Source: Desulfovibrio sp. UBA2564
GTDB taxonomy: Bacteria; Desulfobacterota; Desulfovibrionia; Desulfovibrionales; Desulfovibrionaceae
Reading direction: 5' to 3'
DNA: 9,434 nucleotides
NCBI GenBank assembly: GCA_002340305.1
Contig: DDLU01000030.1
Coordinates: forward strand, 1 to 9,434
The position numbers were made by a program, and so were the translations under genes. Below are positions 6,584 to 9,434 of the stretch, piece by piece. Position 1 is the stretch's first letter, and each line of letters begins with the position of its first letter. The notes beneath the pieces were generated by a model, which was given only the letters and a program-made list of their open reading frames with translations, ran no database searches and was not told where the DNA came from.

Positions 6584-7906
6584 ATGGGCAGAAGAAATAA
6601 GGCAGCAATGATTTCCAGAAGACAGGCGCTGAAACTGACTGCCGGGGGAACTCTTGGCCTACTGGGCGGCTGTGCCATCAATCCGGTTACCGGACAAAAA
6701 CAGCTGATGCTGGTTTCCGAACAACAAGAAATTCAAATGGACCGCCAGAACTCGCCGCACCAGTTTTCAGCAGACTACGGTTCTGTGCAGGATAAACAGG
6801 TTAACGACTATGTAACCAAGGTCGGATTGTCCCTTTCCGCAAGCAGTCACCGACCGGACATGCCCTATTCCTTCCGCTGCGTGAACGCCAACTACGTCAA
6901 TGCCTATGCCTTTCCCGGCGGTAGCATCGCCTGCACCCGCGGAATTATGGTTACTCTTGAAAATGAAGCTGAACTGGCAGCACTAATGGGGCATGAAATC
7001 GGGCACGTAAATGCAAGGCACACGGCATCACGCATGAGTTCCGCCATCGCCGTGCAAGGAGTAGTAGCAATCGGGGCCGGAGCAGCCGCTTTTCAGGATA
7101 AACGTTTCGTTCCCCTTGCTGCCGGACTTGGCGGTATCGGAGCCGGGATGCTGCTCGCCGGCTATTCCCGTTCAGATGAAAGACAGGCCGACAGTCTCGG
7201 CATGCAATACATGAATAATATGAATTACGATCCAGAAGGCATGGTCGGACTGATGGATGAATTAAACAAGCTGCACAAGAGTAAACCTTCATTTGTGCAG
7301 CAGATGTTCGCCTCCCATCCCATGAGTTCCGAAAGATACGCCACAGCAGTAAAAAAACGGGATACTGTCTACGCAAACAGCCAAGGCAAACTGCTCCGGG
7401 AACGCTACATGGACAACATCGCCTCCATCCGTAAAATAAAACCTGCTATTGTGGAAATGCAAAAAGGTGAAGGTGCCATGCGTAAAAAAAGCTACAATGA
7501 AGCTGAAGACCATTTTTCCAAAGCGCTACGCATCGCCCCCAACGATTATGCCGGACTGCTACTGATGTCCAAATGCCAGTTGGCCCAAGGTAAATCACAA
7601 GAAGGGTTGCAATATGCAGAACAGGCCAGGAACCGATACCCGCAGGAAGCACAGGCCCTGCACATGACCGGAATGCTCAGCCTTGAAAACCGCAGGTACG
7701 AGCAGGCCCTCTCAAACTTCGATGCCTACGGTAAAAGACTTCCCGGAAACCCCATGACCACATTCTTCAAGGGCGTTTCCTATGAAGCTCTCGGCAAGCG
7801 CGATATGGCTGCTAATGAGTATTACCGTTTCCTCAAGGTAAACAACCAAGGCGATTACGCAAAACACGCATATGACCGGCTTACAGGCTGGGGCTACCTG
7901 CAATAA
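6584..7906 (+). CDS. M48-family metalloprotease, Tat-type lipoprotein with TPR-like C-terminus (BepA-like)
   Basis: Zinc protease predicted to act in the periplasm, anchored by lipid. The N-terminus has a twin-arginine signal (SRRQALKL, 11-18) and a lipobox LLGGC with lipidated C30; residue +2 is Ala, so no Asp inner-membrane retention signal. CAINPVTGQKQLMLVSE after the Cys is typical of M48 lipoproteins. Catalytic HEIGH is at 137-141, with the third zinc ligand E199 in SDERQAD. An SHP motif (H245) sits where BepA has its regulatory histidine. Residues ~296-425 look like three TPR-type helical repeats (KSYNEAEDHFSKALRIAPN, RRYEQALSNFDAYGKRLPG). At 440 residues it is slightly shorter than E. 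coli BepA. Known relatives degrade misassembled outer-membrane proteins; that role is inferred here. GGAGG precedes the first ATG; Met9 is an alternative start that still keeps the RR motif. Confidence 0.93.
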   Translation: MGRRNKAAMISRRQALKLTAGGTLGLLGGCAINPVTGQKQLMLVSEQQEIQMDRQNSPHQFSADYGSVQDKQVNDYVTKVGLSLSASSHRPDMPYSFRCVNANYVNAYAFPGGSIACTRGIMVTLENEAELAALMGHEIGHVNARHTASRMSSAIAVQGVVAIGAGAAAFQDKRFVPLAAGLGGIGAGMLLAGYSRSDERQADSLGMQYMNNMNYDPEGMVGLMDELNKLHKSKPSFVQQMFASHPMSSERYATAVKKRDTVYANSQGKLLRERYMDNIASIRKIKPAIVEMQKGEGAMRKKSYNEAEDHFSKALRIAPNDYAGLLLMSKCQLAQGKSQEGLQYAEQARNRYPQEAQALHMTGMLSLENRRYEQALSNFDAYGKRLPGNPMTTFFKGVSYEALGKRDMAANEYYRFLKVNNQGDYAKHAYDRLTGWGYLQ

Positions 7907-7911
7907 AGAAT

Positions 7912-8649
7912 ATGAAATATCACATACGAAAATTTGCCATAACCTTCGGTCTTTTACTGACGATCCTTTGTTCCACTCCATGCTTTGCAGCTAAAAAAAT
8001 AGTACTGTCCGGGATGTATATAATTCGTTCTGAGATTGTACTGAAAATATTGCGCGAAGCTTATTCAAATCTAGGCATGGAAATTGAGTTTAAGGAATAC
8101 CCTATCTTACGCTCGACCCATTATGCCCACACCGGATCAGTAGACGGTGAAATTTTTAAGGTTAACGGGGTGGATAAGAAATACCCTAACCTGATCAAAA
8201 TCCCCGTACCTTTAGACACACTGGAACTGATGGTCCTAACTAGAAAAAACTCACCACTGCAGGCAACATGGCCTAGTTTGCACAGAGCCAGCATTGGCTA
8301 CTTCAGAGGAATTTTCTTTATTGAACGCCAAATTGAAACACAAAATATTACCAACGCCAAAACGCTTGAAACAAATGAACAACTCATAAAAATGGTTAGC
8401 TTAGGCAGACTTGAAGCGGGATTGATTGCCCGCATTACCGGGGTAATGCTTTTACAAAAAAATCCTGCAAATAACGTTATGCTCCATAAACACCCCATAG
8501 CGGCAACTCCGGTATACCACTATCTTAATAAAAAACATGCCGACCTTGTTCCGCAACTGACCGAAATACTGCACAGGATGAAAGAAAACGGACGCATGAA
8601 AGAAATAAGGCGTAGTGTCCTCAAGCAGCACCTCGGTACCAGCTTTTAA
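7912..8649 (+). CDS. Periplasmic solute-binding protein, family 3-like (orphan)
   Basis: A 245-residue exported protein. The signal peptide has a basic start (MKYHIRK), a hydrophobic core (~8-20) and a likely cleavage after CFA (residue 26). The mature part begins KKIVLSG and shows the amino-acid-type binding-protein layout: LKILREAYSNLGMEIEFKEYP, a central TLELMVLTRKNS strand, an ASIGYFRG hinge, and a final helical LTEILHRMKENGRMKEIRR that is typical of family 3 domains. Conservation is loose, so the ligand cannot be named. It begins 5 bp after the M48 stop codon with only a weak AAAGAA ribosome-binding site, which suggests coupling to the M48 gene. No ABC permease or ATPase gene is next to it, so it may feed a sensor or act on its own rather than in uptake. 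A terminator-like inverted repeat lies 42 bp downstream. Confidence 0.85.
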   Translation: MKYHIRKFAITFGLLLTILCSTPCFAAKKIVLSGMYIIRSEIVLKILREAYSNLGMEIEFKEYPILRSTHYAHTGSVDGEIFKVNGVDKKYPNLIKIPVPLDTLELMVLTRKNSPLQATWPSLHRASIGYFRGIFFIERQIETQNITNAKTLETNEQLIKMVSLGRLEAGLIARITGVMLLQKNPANNVMLHKHPIAATPVYHYLNKKHADLVPQLTEILHRMKENGRMKEIRRSVLKQHLGTSF

Positions 8650-8690
8650 TACCCCCAGTATCGACAACGCCCTGAACGCGAGGCTGTATT

Positions 8691-8748
8691 TGTCACTCAT
8701 AGAAGAAATCCCCGATAAATAGATCCGGGGATTTTTCTATGAGTGACA
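8691..8748 (+). terminator. Long inverted repeat with intrinsic terminator at its core
   Basis: Arms 8691-8714 and 8726-8748 pair over 23 bp with one bulged base in the left arm; the loop is 11 nt. The inner part (AAATCCCCG / CGGGGATTT) followed by TTTTT is a standard terminator for the M48/solute-binding unit. The outer 13 bp, GTCACTCATAGAA and its complement, extend the stem well past what termination needs and put an ATGAGTGAC on each strand, pointing outward from the hairpin. Confidence 0.8.
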
Positions 8749-8816
8749 CTACCACCCATTGTCCCGAAACAATGGACCGGAATAATTTTAAAGACTTAAT
8801 ATTGTGTCTTAATTGA
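8739..8816 (+). CDS. Possible 25-codon ORF starting in the right arm of the inverted repeat
   Basis: ATG at 8739 follows GGGG (8727-8730) by eight bases and opens a 25-codon frame beginning MSDTTTHCPETMDRNNF and ending in LILCLN before TGA (8814-8816). Its ribosome-binding site would be buried in the terminator stem. I recognise no family. The composition looks protein-like but the length gives no statistical support, so it may be chance. Confidence 0.15.
   Translation: MSDTTTHCPETMDRNNFKDLILCLN
8756..8775. repeat. Small palindrome CCATTGT-N6-ACAATGG
   Basis: Seven-base perfect inverted repeat with a six-base centre (CCCGAA), just downstream of the long inverted repeat and about 120 bp before the mini-MCP. 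The symmetry would suit a dimeric regulator's operator or a short hairpin; no U-run follows. It also falls inside the doubtful 25-codon ORF. Confidence 0.3.
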
Positions 8817-8896
8817 TATTATATATCTTTTACTTTAATCATGAGCGCCAATCTCAGTATGAAATAAAGTTAATATTATAAAGGGGATTTTGTCAG

Positions 8897-9085
8897 ATGC
8901 TTAAAAACTTGAAGGTAACAACCAAAATAGCAGCAGGTTTCGGTTTAATCCTTATCCTGCTCGCAGTAACTGCTGGTCAGGGCATATTAAAATTGACCTA
9001 CAGTCAATCTACGCAGGCAGTGCAGGAGCTGGCAAAAATGTCCGGCGAGTTGAGCAGTCTGATCGGCGAACTGCGTTCATCATAA
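8897..9085 (+). CDS. Miniature MCP-like protein: MCP N-terminus fused to MCP C-terminal tail
   Basis: A 62-residue ORF. Residues 1-33 (MLKNLKVTTKIAAGFGLILI and a continuing hydrophobic stretch) look like the cytoplasmic start and first membrane helix of a chemoreceptor. Residues ~35-62 (SQSTQAVQELAKMSGELSSL, then IGELRSS) resemble the extreme C-terminus of an MCP: aligned without gaps to the end of the MCP at the left edge of this window, QS, AV, LA, L, S and I and the acidic/basic pattern QSxxAVx(E/D)LA...LxSxI coincide. The ligand domain, second membrane helix, HAMP, methylation helices and CheA/CheW tip are all missing. AAGGGG (8881-8886) lies 10 bases before the ATG, and a GNRA-loop terminator follows 25 bp after the stop. 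It is either the in-frame internal-deletion remnant of a receptor or a genuine small membrane protein. DNA of its tail differs from the other MCP here, so it did not derive from that gene. Confidence 0.6.
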   Translation: MLKNLKVTTKIAAGFGLILILLAVTAGQGILKLTYSQSTQAVQELAKMSGELSSLIGELRSS

Positions 9086-9110
9086 ACAACTCCCCTGTAA
9101 AGACACTTCG

Positions 9111-9143
9111 AATCCCGGTAAACTGCAAAGTTTTGCCGGGATT
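9111..9143 (+). terminator. Intrinsic terminator of the mini-MCP, with GCAA tetraloop
   Basis: Outer stem AATCCCGG (9111-9118) with CCGGGATT (9136-9143), a small internal loop, then AAACT (9120-9124) with AGTTT (9129-9133) closing a GCAA tetraloop of the GNRA type. TTCAGTTTTATT follows. A well-formed terminator directly after the 62-codon ORF, showing it sits in a bounded transcription unit. Confidence 0.85.
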
Positions 9144-9243
9144 TTCAGTTTTATTGACCCGCCACTGAAAATTATGTCATTAATAATCAAAATCCCCTTA
9201 ATGCACTCAAACGGTGACTGTTGATTTTGCGCGTTACAGGCTT

Positions 9244-9274
9244 TTGAACACATATTCCTTGCGAACCCTATAAT
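9244..9274 (+). promoter_or_regulatory. Possible sigma70 promoter of the DASS transporter gene
   Basis: A consensus TATAAT lies at 9269-9274. The best -35 choices are weak: TTGAAC (9244-9249, 19-bp spacer) or TGAACA (9245-9250, 18-bp spacer). A start about seven bases beyond the -10 would fall at ~9281, only some seven bases before the ATG, giving a nearly leaderless transcript. The real promoter may instead be upstream in 9144-9243. Confidence 0.35.
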
Positions 9275-9287
9275 TATGTGAGGTCAC

Positions 9288-9434
9288 ATGGATAAACTCA
9301 AAAACTTTTCTCCTGTCATTGTTGCAATTGTCATGGCCCTTTTCCCCACACCGGAAGAACTGCAACCGGAGGCATGGTACTTCCTCAGTATCTTCGTCGG
9401 TGTTGTGGTCGGCCTTATCATCGAACCTGTTCCC
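9288..9434 (+). CDS. DASS/SLC13-family sodium:anion transporter, N-terminus (3' end outside window)
   Basis: The first 49 codons of a membrane protein that runs off the window without a stop. MDKLKNFSPVIVAIVMALF gives a first hydrophobic segment, and FPTPEELQPEAWYFLSIFVG leads into a second hydrophobic segment ending in GLIIEPVP. The pattern P-x-P-E-x-L-x-P-E-A-W, then a membrane helix ending (K/E)P(L/V)P, is characteristic of the N-terminus of bacterial DASS carriers (dicarboxylates, 2-oxoglutarate, citrate or sulfate, usually with sodium). The substrate cannot be read from this fragment. GAGGT (9280-9284) lies three bases before the ATG, rather close; the next in-frame Met (codon 16) lies inside the first membrane segment and has no ribosome-binding site, so 9288 is preferred. 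Confidence 0.85.
   Translation, partial: MDKLKNFSPVIVAIVMALFPTPEELQPEAWYFLSIFVGVVVGLIIEPVP

Noticed and set aside
6951..7376. 141-codon open frame on the minus strand
   Set aside because: Lies wholly antisense to the M48 protease gene, whose catalytic motifs are in the plus frame; the peptide is rich in Arg and Cys and has no recognisable family.
8452..8700. 82-codon minus-strand frame starting in the inverted repeat
   Set aside because: Mostly antisense to the binding-protein gene, no ribosome-binding site that I trust and no family resemblance; kept only as an oddity of the inverted repeat.
9176..9228. CAAAATC ... GATTTTG inverted repeat before the DASS gene
   Set aside because: Only 7 bp with a loop of over 30 bases in AT-rich DNA; expected by chance.
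1..9434. CRISPR array, IS element, phage or defence system
   Set aside because: No regularly spaced repeats, transposase or integrase motifs, terminal repeats with target duplications, or known defence domains were seen on either strand.

Overview
The window looks like chromosomal DNA of a Gram-negative, sensory-rich, probably anaerobic bacterium with moderate GC. The closest fit I can suggest is a marine Desulfovibrionaceae (Maridesulfovibrio-like). This is inferred from the style of the chemoreceptors, the PAS-GAF-GGDEF protein, the orphan solute-binding protein and the DASS transporter; no rRNA or other marker gene is present to prove it. There is no sign of phage, IS element, CRISPR array or tRNA.

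Layout from left to right. (1) The 3' end of a methyl-accepting chemotaxis protein (MCP, + strand, nt 1-867) meets a convergent PAS-GAF-GGDEF diguanylate cyclase (- strand, 909-2441). Both stop codons lie inside or at the edge of one perfect 20-bp-stem hairpin that ends in A/T tracts and can terminate transcription both ways. (2) Upstream of the cyclase on the - strand is a fetAB-like ABC pair (permease 2526-3317, ATPase 3317-4006) with TAATG stop/start overlap, predicted to move iron out across the inner membrane. Its leader (4007-4215) holds a CRP/FNR-type near-palindrome. (3) A 740-codon GAF-domain protein of unknown function (4216-6438, -) is read from a divergent 145-bp promoter region. 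(4) The other side of that region drives a Tat-type lipoprotein M48 metalloprotease with TPR-like repeats (6584-7906, +), followed after 5 bp by a small family-3-like periplasmic solute-binding protein (7912-8649, +) that has no permease beside it. A long terminator-like inverted repeat follows. (5) At 8897-9085 a 62-codon ORF consists of an MCP N-terminus (one membrane segment) joined directly to an MCP C-terminal tail, with the whole sensor, HAMP and signalling core absent; it has its own ribosome-binding site and a strong terminator. (6) The window ends in the first 49 codons of a DASS/SLC13-type anion transporter (9288 onward).

Taken together the genes are mostly sensing (two MCP-related genes, c-di-GMP synthesis, a GAF protein, a solute-binding protein) and envelope or metal homeostasis (FetAB-like exporter, M48 lipoprotein). 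The most unusual item is the miniature MCP. Secondary points of interest are a 9-G tract at the ribosome-binding site of the cyclase, two genes that start with TTG, and the long inverted repeat at 8691-8748. No stretch above 300 bases lacks a gene.
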